A program made the position numbers and the translations under genes. A stretch of 64,000 bases of DNA from Salibacterium aidingense DSM 18341. GTDB lineage: Bacteria > Bacillota > Bacilli > Bacillales > Marinococcaceae. Below are positions 50,349-58,998 of this stretch, piece after piece. The first letter of the stretch is position 1. Each line of letters begins with the position of its first letter. The notes under the pieces were generated by a model. It searched no databases and was not told the DNA's origin. It saw only the letters and a list, made by a program, of their open reading frames with translations. The DNA lies in assembly GCF_000429685.1 (NCBI RefSeq), contig NZ_AUCI01000016.1:28298-92297 (forward strand), read 5' to 3'.

Positions 50349-51044
50349 ATGAGGGTGCAAAAACACATCCCTGTTCAACAGGCAGTCGAAAACGTCCGTA
50401 GCGGCGATACCATCATGGTCGGCGGGTTTGGTCTTGTCGGAAGCCCGCTTACCTTGATTGACGCCCTGACGCACCGTGATGTCACGGATTTAACGATCAT
50501 CAGTAATAACGTTGGGGAGACAGGAAAAGGCCTGGGGATCCTGCTGCAGCAGGGAAAGCTGAAAAAAGCTATTGGGTCGTATTTCACCAGTAACCGGGAA
50601 GTAGCGCAGTGGTATAACGAAGGAAAACTGGAACTGGAACTGCTTCCGCAGGGGACGTTCGCAGAAGCCATCCGGGCCGGTGGAGCCGGTATTGGAGGGT
50701 TTTATACCAAAACCGCTGTCGGGACGGAACTGGCTGCAGGAAAAGAAACCAGAGAAATAGAGGGCGAGACGTACCTGCTGGAAAAACCGTTGAAAGCGGA
50801 TGTGGCTTTTGTTCGAGCGGAAAAAGCCGATACGAAAGGAAACCTTGTCTACTACAAGACGGCCCGAAACTTTAACCCGGTGATGGCGTCCGCTGCTTCG
50901 TATGTAGTGGCCGAAGTCGATGACATCGTGAACGAAGGAGAGCTTGATCCGGAAGCGATTGCCACTCCGCATTTGTTTGTGGACGCGCTCGTGCAAAGCC
51001 GGTACGTATTAACAAAGGAAGGAGTGGTGGATCGTGGCCGGTAA
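50349..51044 (+). CDS. pcaI: 3-oxoadipate CoA-transferase subunit A
   Basis: A 231-residue alpha subunit of a family I CoA-transferase. The glycine-rich CoA-binding region DTIMVGGFGLVGSPLTLIDA and LELELLPQGTFAEAIRAGGAGIGGF (in shorter pieces) are family hallmarks. Together with the beta subunit it moves CoA from succinyl-CoA to 3-oxoadipate; acetoacetate transferase (ScoA) is very similar, and the assignment rests on context. It overlaps pcaJ by 11 bases. ATG 50349 follows AAAGGAGGAGTCGTAAC. Confidence 0.88.
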   Translation: MRVQKHIPVQQAVENVRSGDTIMVGGFGLVGSPLTLIDALTHRDVTDLTIISNNVGETGKGLGILLQQGKLKKAIGSYFTSNREVAQWYNEGKLELELLPQGTFAEAIRAGGAGIGGFYTKTAVGTELAAGKETREIEGETYLLEKPLKADVAFVRAEKADTKGNLVYYKTARNFNPVMASAASYVVAEVDDIVNEGELDPEAIATPHLFVDALVQSRYVLTKEGVVDRGR

Positions 51045-51687
51045 AGAAGCCATTGCCAAAAGGGCGGCAGAGGACCTCGAGCCGTTCTCGATCATTAATT
51101 TAGGTATTGGCGTCCCTACGCTGGTAGCCAATTATCTGGATAAAGATAGCTATTATCTTCATACCGAGAATGGCATGCTCGGGGTAACGTCGGTCGAAGA
51201 AGTAGAGGTGGATCCTCTTTTAGTGAATGCCGGCAAACTGCCGGTTGGCGAAGCGGTCGGAGCTTCGTATTTTCACAGTGCTGATTCGTTTGCGATGATC
51301 CGCGGAGGCCATGTAGATGTGGCGATTCTCGGAGCGTTGCAGGTGGACGCGGCCGGTCGTGTGGCGAACTGGGCGGTCCCGGGCAAAGATATTATCGGGG
51401 TTGGCGGGGCTATGGACCTGCTTGTCGGGGCCAAAAAAATCATGATTACGACGAACCATGTATCCAAAGACGGATCACCGAAAATTGTCGATGCCTGCAC
51501 GTATCCAGTGACGTCCACCCGCAAAGCCGATGTCATTATCACGGATTTGGCGGTTTTCCGCTGGATCGATGATGGCTACGTATTGACGGAATTACGCGGG
51601 GAGGCGACGCTTCAGGAGATCGCTGAAAAAACGACAGCCGCGTACCGTGTGAGCGAGGAACTGGCTGCAAAGGGGGATCCAACATGA
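51034..51687 (+). CDS. pcaJ: 3-oxoadipate CoA-transferase subunit B
   Basis: A 217-residue beta subunit. The catalytic glutamate is in HTENGMLG, preceded by INLGIGVPTLVANYL; GAMDLLVGAKKIMITTNHV and CTYPVTSTRKADVIITDLAVF follow, typical of the family. The start is GTG within the end of pcaI. Its stop overlaps the thiolase ATG (ATGA), so pcaI, pcaJ and pcaF are translationally linked. Confidence 0.88.
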   Translation: MAGKEAIAKRAAEDLEPFSIINLGIGVPTLVANYLDKDSYYLHTENGMLGVTSVEEVEVDPLLVNAGKLPVGEAVGASYFHSADSFAMIRGGHVDVAILGALQVDAAGRVANWAVPGKDIIGVGGAMDLLVGAKKIMITTNHVSKDGSPKIVDACTYPVTSTRKADVIITDLAVFRWIDDGYVLTELRGEATLQEIAEKTTAAYRVSEELAAKGDPT

Positions 51688-52883
51688 AAGAAGTAGTGGT
51701 CGTAGACGCCCTCCGTACGCCGATCGGAAGATATAAAGGCGCCCTTAAAGATGTCCGTCCCGATGATCTGGGAGCTGTGGTGATTCGGGCCTTAATGCAA
51801 CGGAATCCAAAGCTGCCGCCGGAAGAAATCGGGGATGTAATATTTGGCAATGCGAACGGTGCCGGGGAAGAGAATCGAAATGTCGCCCGGATGTCGCTGC
51901 TTTTAGCCGGGCTGCCGCAGACGGTGACAGGCACCACGATCAACCGGTTGTGCGGATCCAGCCTGGATGCGGTAAGCATGGCAGCCCGTGCGATCATGAC
52001 GGGCGAAGAAGATATCATGATTGCCGGCGGCACAGAAAGCATGACCCGGGCTCCTTATGTGATGAAAAAACCGGAAAAAGAATACCCACGGGGTAATATG
52101 GAACTCCATGATACTACCATCGGATGGCGGTTTCCCAATCCTGAGATGGAGGCGATGTACGGCACCGCTTCGATGCCGGAGACAGGCGAAAACGTGGCGC
52201 AGCGGTACGGGGTTTCCAGGGAGGAACAGGATCGTTTTGCCTATGAAAGTCAGCAGCGGGCGAAAAGGGCGGTGGAAAGCGGCCGGTTGGCGGACGAAAT
52301 CATTCCCGTAACGGTCCGGGATCCGAAAGGCAGGGAAACGACCATCATGAGTGATGAACACCCGCGGCCGGAAACAACATTGGAAAAGTTAAGCAGCCTG
52401 CCGCCTCTGTTTTCCGAAGGGACGATCACCGCAGGGAATGCTTCCGGGGTGAATGACGGGGCAGCGGCGCTCTTGTTGATGAGCCGGGAACGGGCGGAAG
52501 CTCTTGGCATGACCCCTCTTGTCACCTTTCAAGCGTCTGCGACAGCCGGGGTGGAGCCGGACGTTATGGGGATTGCGCCGATTTATTCCACGAGGAAGGT
52601 ATGGCAGCGTTTGAATCTCACCCCTCAGGATATGGACCTTGTTGAATTAAATGAAGCCTTTGCTTCCCAGTCCCTGGCTGTTATCCATGAGCTTGGACTC
52701 AGTCGCGAAAAGGTGAACGTCAACGGAGGCGCTATTGCCTTTGGCCATCCTCTGGGAGCAAGCGGTGCAAAAATATTGACAGGTTTGATCCATGAAATGA
52801 AAAAAAGGGATGTGCATCGCGGTCTTGCGACGATGTGTATCGGAGTTGGACAAGGGATATCGGTTATTGTTGAAAACACATGA
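51684..52883 (+). CDS. pcaF: 3-oxoadipyl-CoA thiolase
   Basis: A 399-residue thiolase. The acyl-accepting cysteine is in [14 protein letters not shown], the His in [10 protein letters not shown] and the second Cys in [24 protein letters not shown] is also typical. It cleaves 3-oxoadipyl-CoA to succinyl-CoA and acetyl-CoA. PcaF and acetoacetyl-CoA thiolases are hard to separate by sequence; the operon decides. It is the last gene of the GC-rich core. Confidence 0.88.
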   Translation: MKEVVVVDALRTPIGRYKGALKDVRPDDLGAVVIRALMQRNPKLPPEEIGDVIFGNANGAGEENRNVARMSLLLAGLPQTVTGTTINRLCGSSLDAVSMAARAIMTGEEDIMIAGGTESMTRAPYVMKKPEKEYPRGNMELHDTTIGWRFPNPEMEAMYGTASMPETGENVAQRYGVSREEQDRFAYESQQRAKRAVESGRLADEIIPVTVRDPKGRETTIMSDEHPRPETTLEKLSSLPPLFSEGTITAGNASGVNDGAAALLLMSRERAEALGMTPLVTFQASATAGVEPDVMGIAPIYSTRKVWQRLNLTPQDMDLVELNEAFASQSLAVIHELGLSREKVNVNGGAIAFGHPLGASGAKILTGLIHEMKKRDVHRGLATMCIGVGQGISVIVENT

Positions 52884-52906
52884 TAATGTAGAAGGGAGGG
52901 GTCAGA

Positions 52907-53515
52907 ATGTCTGAGAAAAACACGTTAACATTTCAAGCAGAGGAGGTGGAGGCAAATGATATGTATAAACTGTTGATTGGTTCCATAGTGCCCAGACCTA
53001 TTGCTTGGGTATCGAGCAAAAGTGAAAATAACACATTAAATCTTGCCCCATTCAGCTTTTTCACAGTCGCTTCCCCGTCCCCTCCTACTTTGGCTATTTC
53101 TATTGCCCCTGCGCAAAATAAAGGTAATAAAGACACATTAACAAATATCCAGGACACTAAAGAATACGTCATTAATATTGTCTCAGAAGAATTAGGTAAT
53201 GAAATGTATGTATCTTCTCAAGCATGGTCCTCCCATATTGATGAATTTGAAAAGGCAGGTTTAACACCAAAAGAATCCGATATTATTTCGCCCCCCAGAG
53301 TAGATGAATCACCGATTTCTTTTGAAATAGAACTAGAACAGGTTCTTCCGGTAGGAATATCGTCCCTTGTGTTGGGCAGAGTGCTCCGTGTCCATGTGAA
53401 AAGAAATATTTATATAGAAAGCTTCAAAACCGATATTGAACAATGGAAGCCTTTAGCCAGGCTTGCTGGAGACTATGCCTCCATTTCAAAACCATTTCGA
53501 CTTCCTAAAGAATAA
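52907..53515 (+). CDS. Second flavin reductase-family protein
   Basis: A 202-residue FMN-binding split-barrel protein: [20 protein letters not shown], then [23 protein letters not shown], the hallmark of the flavin-reductase group distinct from the HpaC-like one upstream. It may supply reduced flavin to the oxygenase or reduce another substrate such as a quinone. It is AT-rich, unlike the preceding genes. It is 16 bases upstream of the maleylacetate reductase gene and probably cotranscribed with it. Confidence 0.88.
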   Translation: MSEKNTLTFQAEEVEANDMYKLLIGSIVPRPIAWVSSKSENNTLNLAPFSFFTVASPSPPTLAISIAPAQNKGNKDTLTNIQDTKEYVINIVSEELGNEMYVSSQAWSSHIDEFEKAGLTPKESDIISPPRVDESPISFEIELEQVLPVGISSLVLGRVLRVHVKRNIYIESFKTDIEQWKPLARLAGDYASISKPFRLPKE

Positions 53516-53531
53516 TAAGAGGAATAAAAGG

Positions 53532-54608
53532 GTGATCGCGTTGGAGAACTTTATCTATGAAACCCTTCCAGAAAAGGTGATATTCGGTCGCGGCAGAAGA
53601 AATGAAATACTACAGGAGATTAAAGAGTGGCAGACTGACAGGGTTTTGATCATTTCCACTAACGGGCGTCGAAATATTGCAGAAGAGATTTGGTCTCAGC
53701 TTGGAGAAAAAGCAGTTGGTCTTCATACTTCAGCAAAACAGCATGTTCCGCAGGAAAGTGTGAAAGAAGCTGTAGGTATCATTCAAAACAACAGGGCAGA
53801 TGCTTTGCTCACAGTAGGAGGTGGTTCTGCGATAGGACTTGCAAAAGCTGCTGTTTTGGAAACAAAGCTTCCTATATTAGCCGTCCCTACAACCTATTCA
53901 GGTTCAGAAATGACCCCTGTTTGGGGAATAACGAAAGATAATAAGAAACAAACAGGCAGAAATTCACAAGTGAAACCTAAAACAGTGATATATGATTCAG
54001 AATTGACAGAAACGATGCCGCCATATATGTCTTTGACGAGTGGAGTTAATGCCATGGCACATTGTGTAGAAGCTTTATATGCGGAAAAGCGGAATCCCAT
54101 AACATCAATAATTGCAGAAGAAGGTTTCCGGGCCCTCTTTCATAGTTTGGAATCTATAGTGAGAGAGCCTGAACATAAAGGTGCCAGGGAAGAAGCTTTT
54201 TATGGCAGTTGGCTCGCAGGCATGGCACTAGCTTCAGTAGATATGAGTCTGCATCATAAGCTCTGCCATGCTTTAGGAGGTATAGCTGCTCTTCCACATG
54301 CCGAGACTCATACTATTATGCTTCCTTATGTTTTGTCCTACAACGCCTCTAATACATCTAAAGTATTAACTAAACTTGGTAAAATTATGAATGTTCCTGC
54401 ACACGATGTTCCAGATCACCTGCATCATTGGATAATAAATTCTGGAGGTCCTTCGGCGCTATCGGAAATAGGATGGCAAAAACAAAATATTACTCAAATA
54501 GCAGAGGAAGTATCGGAAAAAGCCTACCCTAACCCTAGGCCAGTTAATAAAGAAAATATGGAAAATCTATTACAAAGTGCATTTATCGGGGAAATTTGCA
54601 ATTTATAG
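53532..54608 (+). CDS. Maleylacetate reductase (iron-type alcohol dehydrogenase family)
   Basis: A 358-residue enzyme. NAD-binding motif LLTVGGGSAIGLAKAAVLE and LAVPTTYSGSEMTPVWGIT are characteristic of maleylacetate reductases; metal or active-site His residues are in MAHCVEALYAEKRN, HHKLCHALGG and PHAETHTIMLP. It reduces maleylacetate to 3-oxoadipate with NAD(P)H, feeding PcaI/PcaJ. The start is GTG 53532 or TTG 53541 (AGGGTG six bases upstream). It belongs to hydroxyquinol and chlorocatechol pathways, not to the catechol route, so the island seems able to use both. Confidence 0.88.
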   Translation: MIALENFIYETLPEKVIFGRGRRNEILQEIKEWQTDRVLIISTNGRRNIAEEIWSQLGEKAVGLHTSAKQHVPQESVKEAVGIIQNNRADALLTVGGGSAIGLAKAAVLETKLPILAVPTTYSGSEMTPVWGITKDNKKQTGRNSQVKPKTVIYDSELTETMPPYMSLTSGVNAMAHCVEALYAEKRNPITSIIAEEGFRALFHSLESIVREPEHKGAREEAFYGSWLAGMALASVDMSLHHKLCHALGGIAALPHAETHTIMLPYVLSYNASNTSKVLTKLGKIMNVPAHDVPDHLHHWIINSGGPSALSEIGWQKQNITQIAEEVSEKAYPNPRPVNKENMENLLQSAFIGEICNL

Positions 54609-54611
54609 AAT

Positions 54612-54735
54612 GAGACTGGGACAAAACCATCGCATCACAAAAATTTCCGTACAGAAGAATTTGTTCGGAAATTTTTTTTGTGCGACTTTCTATCGCTGTG
54701 TTAAAATCCTTCGCTTTACGCGGGCAGCGCCTTAG
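54612..54735. repeat. Partial copy of the GAGACTGGGACAA repeat
   Basis: It begins GAGACTGGGACAAAA, identical to 63576-63590, continues through a hairpin AAATTTCCG...CGGAAATTT (54641-54672, a likely terminator for the upstream gene), and then TATCGCT, AAAATCCTTCGCTTT and GGGCA. These match the reverse complement of the right half of the element at 63576-63921, so this is a partial, inverted copy. Confidence 0.7.
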
Positions 54736-54799
54736 CTTGAAATACAGCCATAGCTTAGAGCCATGATAGGACAAATTTCAGAGCCCTCAATTCCAAGGT

Positions 54800-55322
54800 A
54801 TGTCGTTTGAAAAACGATTCGGATTGCTTATCGATACCGATATGATTGCCGTAGAAATAACAAACTTTCCCGGCTTCTTCTTCAGGCTCAATTCCATTAC
54901 TCGGCTTCCTGTGTGGAAGATATCGAGGAGCCCATGACCGAAAACCGGATAAAGCACAGATTCTTCGACTCGCGAGTAGTAAATATATTCAAAAGCACTG
55001 TAGCGTTATCCTAAAAGGAGCATCTGGAAACGAAAAGTCTTATCTTGCCTGAGCTGTTGGAAGAGTTGGAAATCGCCCGTGGAGAAGGGCTATATCAAAA
55101 AGTCATCAAGGGGTAAAAAAAATCGATGTATTAATTATTGATGAATGGCTGCTTCTTCGGCTCCGTGAATCCCAGCCCCGCGAATTGCTGGAAATCGTAG
55201 AAGACCATCATCAACGTGCATCGATTATCTACTGTTCGCAATTTGATGTGGAAGACTGGTATGAAAAGATCGGGGAAGAACCGATCGCCGATCGCCGAAC
55301 GGTAAAAAAGTTCACACTTTAA
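54800..55322 (+). pseudogene. istB: Decayed IS21-family helper ATPase IstB
   Basis: Pieces in shifting frames align in order with IstB: MSFEKRFGLLIDTD, VEDIEEP, ILRLASSKYIQKHCSVIL, the degenerate P-loop GASGNEKSYLA followed by a stop, then PELLEELEIARGEGLYQKVI, IDVLIIDEWLL and ASIIYCSQFDVEDWYEKIG. Several frameshifts, stops and internal deletions make it inactive. No istA transposase or terminal repeats are visible. It marks the right edge of the catabolic island. Confidence 0.85.
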
Positions 55323-55361
55323 AACGGAAGGTCTCCCATCTGTTAGGGAGCTATGCTTTTT

Positions 55362-55403
55362 AAAAAAAAGACCCGGATTGTAATTTTTGCAGTCCGGGTT
55401 TGT
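55362..55403 (-). terminator. Terminator after the DedA-family gene
   Basis: On the minus strand ACCCGGACTG and CAATCCGGGT (one mismatch) pair around a 9-base loop, followed by CTTTTTTTT. Confidence 0.85.
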
Positions 55404-55406
55404 TTT

Positions 55407-55997
55407 TCATTCTCTATCTTGTTCTCGATTCGTCATCTTTTTCCGTCGTCGAAGGCGGTAATAGATATACCAGCCGATCAGTCCGGCAAGAACGACCATC
55501 AGAATATATTGAAGCCCCTGAAACCAAGAGTAGACGACTTTAATGTTGCCGAGTCTGCCGAGGTACAGCATGAGCAGAGCAATGGGAAGCACGCCGATAA
55601 AAGTGAAAAAGCCGTATCGGAAAGGGGTGATGCGGTAAAAGGCAGCCACGTATACGATATAACCCATCCCAAGAATCCGTCCGGCGGTGATCGTCCATTC
55701 ACGGTATTTGTCCATGAATTTCATCATCTGCCTGGTTCCGGCTTTGTCTACCCGGTTTTGCAGAATATGATCATAACGAAGGGAAATCCAATAAGGAATA
55801 AAGGCGACCACAGTATAAACGGCGGCCGAAGCAATGCTGAGCAGCGTCCACTGCCACCCGGATGGATCTATAATATAGCCATATACCAATAGAACGATGG
55901 CAGCAGGAAATGGAAAGGAAATCGCTTCTATGGCAATCCCAAGAAATAATCCAAATAGTCCTAATTGTTCCAGTACACGTAATATAAGATCTAACAT
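55407..55997 (-). CDS. DedA/VTT-family membrane protein
   Basis: A 196-residue membrane protein with about five hydrophobic segments and a basic C-terminus. The N-terminal region AISFPFPAAIVLLVYGYI and GRILGMGYIVYVAAFYRITP fit the DedA (SNARE-associated, VTT) family, some of whose members move undecaprenyl phosphate or other lipids across the membrane. ATG 55997 follows AAGGAGATACCCC. It is on the opposite strand to its neighbours and divergent from the phosphatase gene. Confidence 0.82.
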   Translation of the reverse strand: MLDLILRVLEQLGLFGLFLGIAIEAISFPFPAAIVLLVYGYIIDPSGWQWTLLSIASAAVYTVVAFIPYWISLRYDHILQNRVDKAGTRQMMKFMDKYREWTITAGRILGMGYIVYVAAFYRITPFRYGFFTFIGVLPIALLMLYLGRLGNIKVVYSWFQGLQYILMVVLAGLIGWYIYYRLRRRKKMTNREQDRE

Positions 55998-56093
55998 GGG
56001 GTATCTCCTTGTGTGTCGTAAATATTATGAGGGAATATCTATAATCTAACACAAAAATAAGAAAAGCGGGTTTCATTTGTCCATTAATCCTTT

Positions 56094-56122
56094 TTGAGTT
56101 AACGACCATTTTTAGATATGAT
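56094..56122 (+). promoter_or_regulatory. Probable sigma-A promoter for the phosphatase gene
   Basis: TTGAGT (56094-56099) and TATGAT (56117-56122) are separated by 17 bases, about 35 bases upstream of the start. Confidence 0.55.
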
Positions 56123-56158
56123 AAAAGAAGAAGTGTCAGAGGAAGGGTGTCATGTGTG

Positions 56159-56932
56159 ATGCAGGAATGGAAAGCAATGCTTCAGAAAGCGGAAAATTGG
56201 GCGCGGGAAGCGGGCAGAGAGCTGGTAAAGCGGGCGGAAGGACCGATGGATATTAGCAGCAAAACGACAGCCATCGATCTTGTCACCGAAATGGATATTT
56301 GGACAGAATCGTTTTTGACAGAAAAAATCAAGGAACATTATCCCGGTCATAAAATGAAAACGGAAGAAAGCGGAAGCTATCATGGGGATTCTTCCTATGA
56401 ATGGGTGATTGATCCTATTGACGGCACGGTAAATTATGCAAGAGGAATTCCTTTTTACGGGATCTCTATAGGAATACGACATGAAGGAGAAACGGCTGCT
56501 GGTTTAGTTTACGCTCCGAAACTGGATGAGATGTTCACGGTACTGAAAGGAAGCGGAGCCTGGCTTAATGGAAACAGCATACATAGTTCGGAAACAGAGC
56601 AGCTGGAGAAAGCAGTAATTGGAACTGGTTTTCCTTATGATAAAGGGACCACAGGTGATAATAATCTTTCTCATGTGAACAGAGTGGTTCCACGGGTCGG
56701 CGGGCTGCGGCGCACCGGGAGCGCAGCGCTGGACTTGTGCCAGGTGGCCTGCGGTAGAATGGATGCATGCTGGGAGATAAAATTAAACGATTGGGATGTA
56801 GAAGCAGGGTTGTTAATGGTGAAAGAAGCAGGCGGAAAAACAAAAGTTAAAACCGAACAACAAGGCCTGTTTGTGTTAGCATCCACCCCGGGTATTTATG
56901 ACGAATTGAATTCTCTCATTAACCGGGACTGA
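56159..56932 (+). CDS. suhB: Inositol monophosphatase family protein
   Basis: A 257-residue Mg2+-dependent sugar phosphatase. Metal ligands are in KTEESGS, the signature WVIDPIDGTVNYARG, and NDWDVEAGLLMVKEAGG. Length is typical. The physiological substrate cannot be determined: inositol phosphate, fructose bisphosphate or nucleotide phosphates are possible in this superfamily. ATG 56159 is chosen; GTG 56147 and GTG 56156 are alternatives. A perfect parS site begins right after the stop codon. Confidence 0.88.
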   Translation: MQEWKAMLQKAENWAREAGRELVKRAEGPMDISSKTTAIDLVTEMDIWTESFLTEKIKEHYPGHKMKTEESGSYHGDSSYEWVIDPIDGTVNYARGIPFYGISIGIRHEGETAAGLVYAPKLDEMFTVLKGSGAWLNGNSIHSSETEQLEKAVIGTGFPYDKGTTGDNNLSHVNRVVPRVGGLRRTGSAALDLCQVACGRMDACWEIKLNDWDVEAGLLMVKEAGGKTKVKTEQQGLFVLASTPGIYDELNSLINRD

Positions 56933-56948
56933 TGTTTCACGTGAAACA
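56933..56948. promoter_or_regulatory. Perfect parS site
   Basis: TGTTTCACGTGAAACA matches the Bacillus parS consensus at all 16 positions. It lies between the phosphatase gene and ung, about 46 kb from oriC. It should be a strong ParB loading and SMC recruitment site. Confidence 0.93.
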
Positions 56949-57022
56949 TGGGTGAAGGGCGAACTTAAAATGGACGGGACACCGAGGGGAACGTCTGCTG
57001 AAGGAAGGATGGGGAAGATGCA

Positions 57023-57700
57023 ATGGCTGTTTTGAAAAATGATTGGGCTCAAGTGTTGAATCATGAATTTGAAAAAGACTACTATATACAGCTCAGGGAG
57101 TTTTTAAAAAAAGAATATGGGGAAAGAAGTGTATATCCTGATATGTATGACATATTCAACGCGTTACATCATACTCCCTATAAAAAAACAAAAGCCGTAA
57201 TTTTAGGGCAGGATCCCTATCATGGGCCGAAACAGGCGCATGGGTTAAGTTTTTCTGTCCAACCCGAAGTAAAAATGCCGCCTTCTCTGCAGAATATATA
57301 TAAAGAAATGAATGAGGATGTCGGTTGTCCTGTCCCAAATCATGGCTGTTTAACAAGCTGGGCAGAGCAGGGCGTTCTGTTATTAAATACTGTTTTAACG
57401 GTACGGGCCGGACAGGCTGCTTCCCACCGCGGGGCGGGTTGGGAATACTTTACCAACGAGGTCATAAAACAGGTGAATAATAAAAGCGACCCGGTGGTAT
57501 TTATATTGTGGGGGAGGCACGCCCAGGCGAAAGAAGAACTGATTACAACAGACCGTCACCTAGTGATTAAATCCCCGCATCCAAGTCCTTTTTCAGCTCA
57601 TAAAGGATTCTTTGGGAGCCGGCCTTTCTCGCGGACGAACCAGTTTTTACGTGAGGCAGGAAGGCCGGAAATTGATTGGTGTATTCCAAATGATAGATAA
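57023..57700 (+). CDS. ung: Uracil-DNA glycosylase
   Basis: A 225-residue family 1 UDG that removes uracil from DNA. The catalytic motif is [17 protein letters not shown], with the general base Asp, and the leucine-loop motif is [39 protein letters not shown] is also typical. ATG 57023 follows GGAAGGATGGGGAAGATGCA. In B. subtilis ung (ywdG) lies near ywdI and ywdK, which are also found downstream here. Confidence 0.96.
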   Translation: MAVLKNDWAQVLNHEFEKDYYIQLREFLKKEYGERSVYPDMYDIFNALHHTPYKKTKAVILGQDPYHGPKQAHGLSFSVQPEVKMPPSLQNIYKEMNEDVGCPVPNHGCLTSWAEQGVLLLNTVLTVRAGQAASHRGAGWEYFTNEVIKQVNNKSDPVVFILWGRHAQAKEELITTDRHLVIKSPHPSPFSAHKGFFGSRPFSRTNQFLREAGRPEIDWCIPNDR

Positions 57701-57713
57701 GGAGGCGTAATAC

Positions 57714-58550
57714 ATGAACGTTCAAACATCTGTACAAACATTGGCAAACGGTGTGAAAATGCCCTGGGTCGGTCTTGGCGTATACAAGGCGGAAGCAGGG
57801 AACGAGGTAAGAACGGCGGTGAAGTCCGCCCTGGAAGCTGGATATCGCAGTATTGATACAGCATCCTTTTATGGAAATGAAGTAAGTGTCGGCGAAGCCA
57901 TTCAGGAAAGCGGGGTCCCGGTAGACGATATCTTTATTACCACCAAGGTGTGGAACGACGAACAAGGATTTGAGGAAACACTGGAGGCGTTTGAACGATC
58001 CCGTGAAAAGCTGGGAGTAGATGTCCTTGATCTTTACTTAATTCATTGGCCGGTGCCGGGCAAATACAAAGAAACGTGGGGAGCTCTTGAAAAACTATAT
58101 GAAGAAGGCAAAGTAAGAGCGATTGGGGTCAGCAATTTTACCGATCAGCATCTGGAGGAATTGATGAAAACGGCAAAAGTGAAGCCGATGGTCAACCAGG
58201 TGGAATTTCATCCGCGTTTGTTCCAGAAAGAGCTGCTGGAGTACTGTCAGAACCATGACATTCAACTGGAAGCATGGCGTCCTCTTGGACAGGGGGATCT
58301 GCTTGATGAAGACCCGATCCAGCGGATTGCAGAGAAACATGGTAAAACACCGGCCCAGGTATTAATCCGCTGGTCGCTCGAGAATAATGTCATCACGATT
58401 CCTAAATCCGTCACCCCGGAGCGAATTAAGTCCAACGCAGAAGTATTTGATTTCTCTCTGGATACAGAGGACCTGCAGGCGATTGACGGTTTAAACGAAA
58501 ACCGGCGTTACGGATATCATCCAGACGATTTCCCTTACAGTAAAGTTTAA
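57714..58550 (+). CDS. Aldo/keto reductase (YvgN/glyoxal reductase-like)
   Basis: A 278-residue NADPH-dependent aldo/keto reductase. The tetrad residues are Asp and Tyr in YRSIDTASFYGNE, Lys in FITTKVWN and His in DLYLIHWPV. The cofactor-binding C-terminus has ITIPKSVTPERIKSNAEVFD. It closely fits the Bacillus glyoxal/methylglyoxal reductase group, suggesting aldehyde detoxification. GGAGGCGTAATAC precedes the ATG, 13 bases after ung, so the two may be cotranscribed. Confidence 0.92.
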   Translation: MNVQTSVQTLANGVKMPWVGLGVYKAEAGNEVRTAVKSALEAGYRSIDTASFYGNEVSVGEAIQESGVPVDDIFITTKVWNDEQGFEETLEAFERSREKLGVDVLDLYLIHWPVPGKYKETWGALEKLYEEGKVRAIGVSNFTDQHLEELMKTAKVKPMVNQVEFHPRLFQKELLEYCQNHDIQLEAWRPLGQGDLLDEDPIQRIAEKHGKTPAQVLIRWSLENNVITIPKSVTPERIKSNAEVFDFSLDTEDLQAIDGLNENRRYGYHPDDFPYSKV

Positions 58551-58557
58551 ACGAACC

Positions 58558-58596
58558 TAAAAAGCTTGCTCTGTCGATGAACGGAGCAAGCTTTTT
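58558..58596 (+). terminator. Terminator after the aldo/keto reductase gene
   Basis: AAAAAGCTTGCTC and GAGCAAGCTTTTTT form a 13-bp stem with a 12-base loop and T run. Confidence 0.93.
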
Positions 58597-58609
58597 TCGT
58601 ATGCTTCGG

Positions 58610-58784
58610 GGACATTTATTCCGTTATTTCTTCTATTTTTCCTATTTTGTAGGGGGATTCGGACATCTGTTCCGTTATTTTCCCTTTTTATCGTCAAAAA
58701 GCGCTCCAGCATCCGGATAGCGGAATCAATGTCCGAAAAAACCCCAAATGGCCGTCCATCGAGCATTTACCGGCATAAATGTCC
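58610..58784. repeat. Dispersed palindromic intergenic repeat, copy 2
   Basis: The 448-base gap before amtB starts with this copy. Units are GGACATTTATTCC (58610-58622), GGACATCTGTTCC (58661-58673), GGAATCAATGTCC (58722-58734) and GGCATAAATGTCC (58772-58784). Unit order and spacing (51, 61 and 50 bases) match copy 1 at 14260-14435 (51, 61 and 51). Intervening shared tracts include CCGTTATTT, CCTATTTT and CATCCGGATAGCGGAAT-like AGCCGGATAGCGGAAT. Confidence 0.88.
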
Positions 58785-58881
58785 GCTGGATTCTGCACCG
58801 CTTATCCCAACCGGCAAGCACCCGCCTGCAATGGAGACATCCCCTTATGATAGAAATCATGGATTTAAAGAAAGATTCCTA

Positions 58882-58898
58882 TGTTAGGTTTTCTAACG
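58882..58898. promoter_or_regulatory. GlnR/TnrA box, upstream of the amtB promoter
   Basis: TGTTAGGTTTTCTAACG matches TGTNA-N7-TNACA except for the last base. TAAAAT at 58927-58932 is a plausible -10 element; the box centre would then lie about 49 bases before the start point, the classical activator position for TnrA. Confidence 0.7.
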
Positions 58899-58948
58899 TA
58901 AAGCTGGATTCCTGTTGGTTATTCTGTAAAATATGAATTAACGAAAGA

Positions 58949-58965
58949 TGTTAACTAAGTTTACA
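58949..58965. promoter_or_regulatory. GlnR/TnrA box, downstream of the amtB promoter
   Basis: TGTTAACTAAGTTTACA matches TGTNA-N7-TNACA perfectly. It lies about 18 bases after the inferred start point and 34 bases before the amtB ATG, a position suited to repression. Confidence 0.78.
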
Positions 58966-58998
58966 TCTATTCTTAATAAAGAAAGGGGAGAACATGTC

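Noticed and set aside
55353..55892. Plus-strand open frame opposite the DedA-family gene
   Set aside because: It overlaps the whole minus-strand gene and its terminator, has no family resemblance, and begins inside the T/A run of the terminator.
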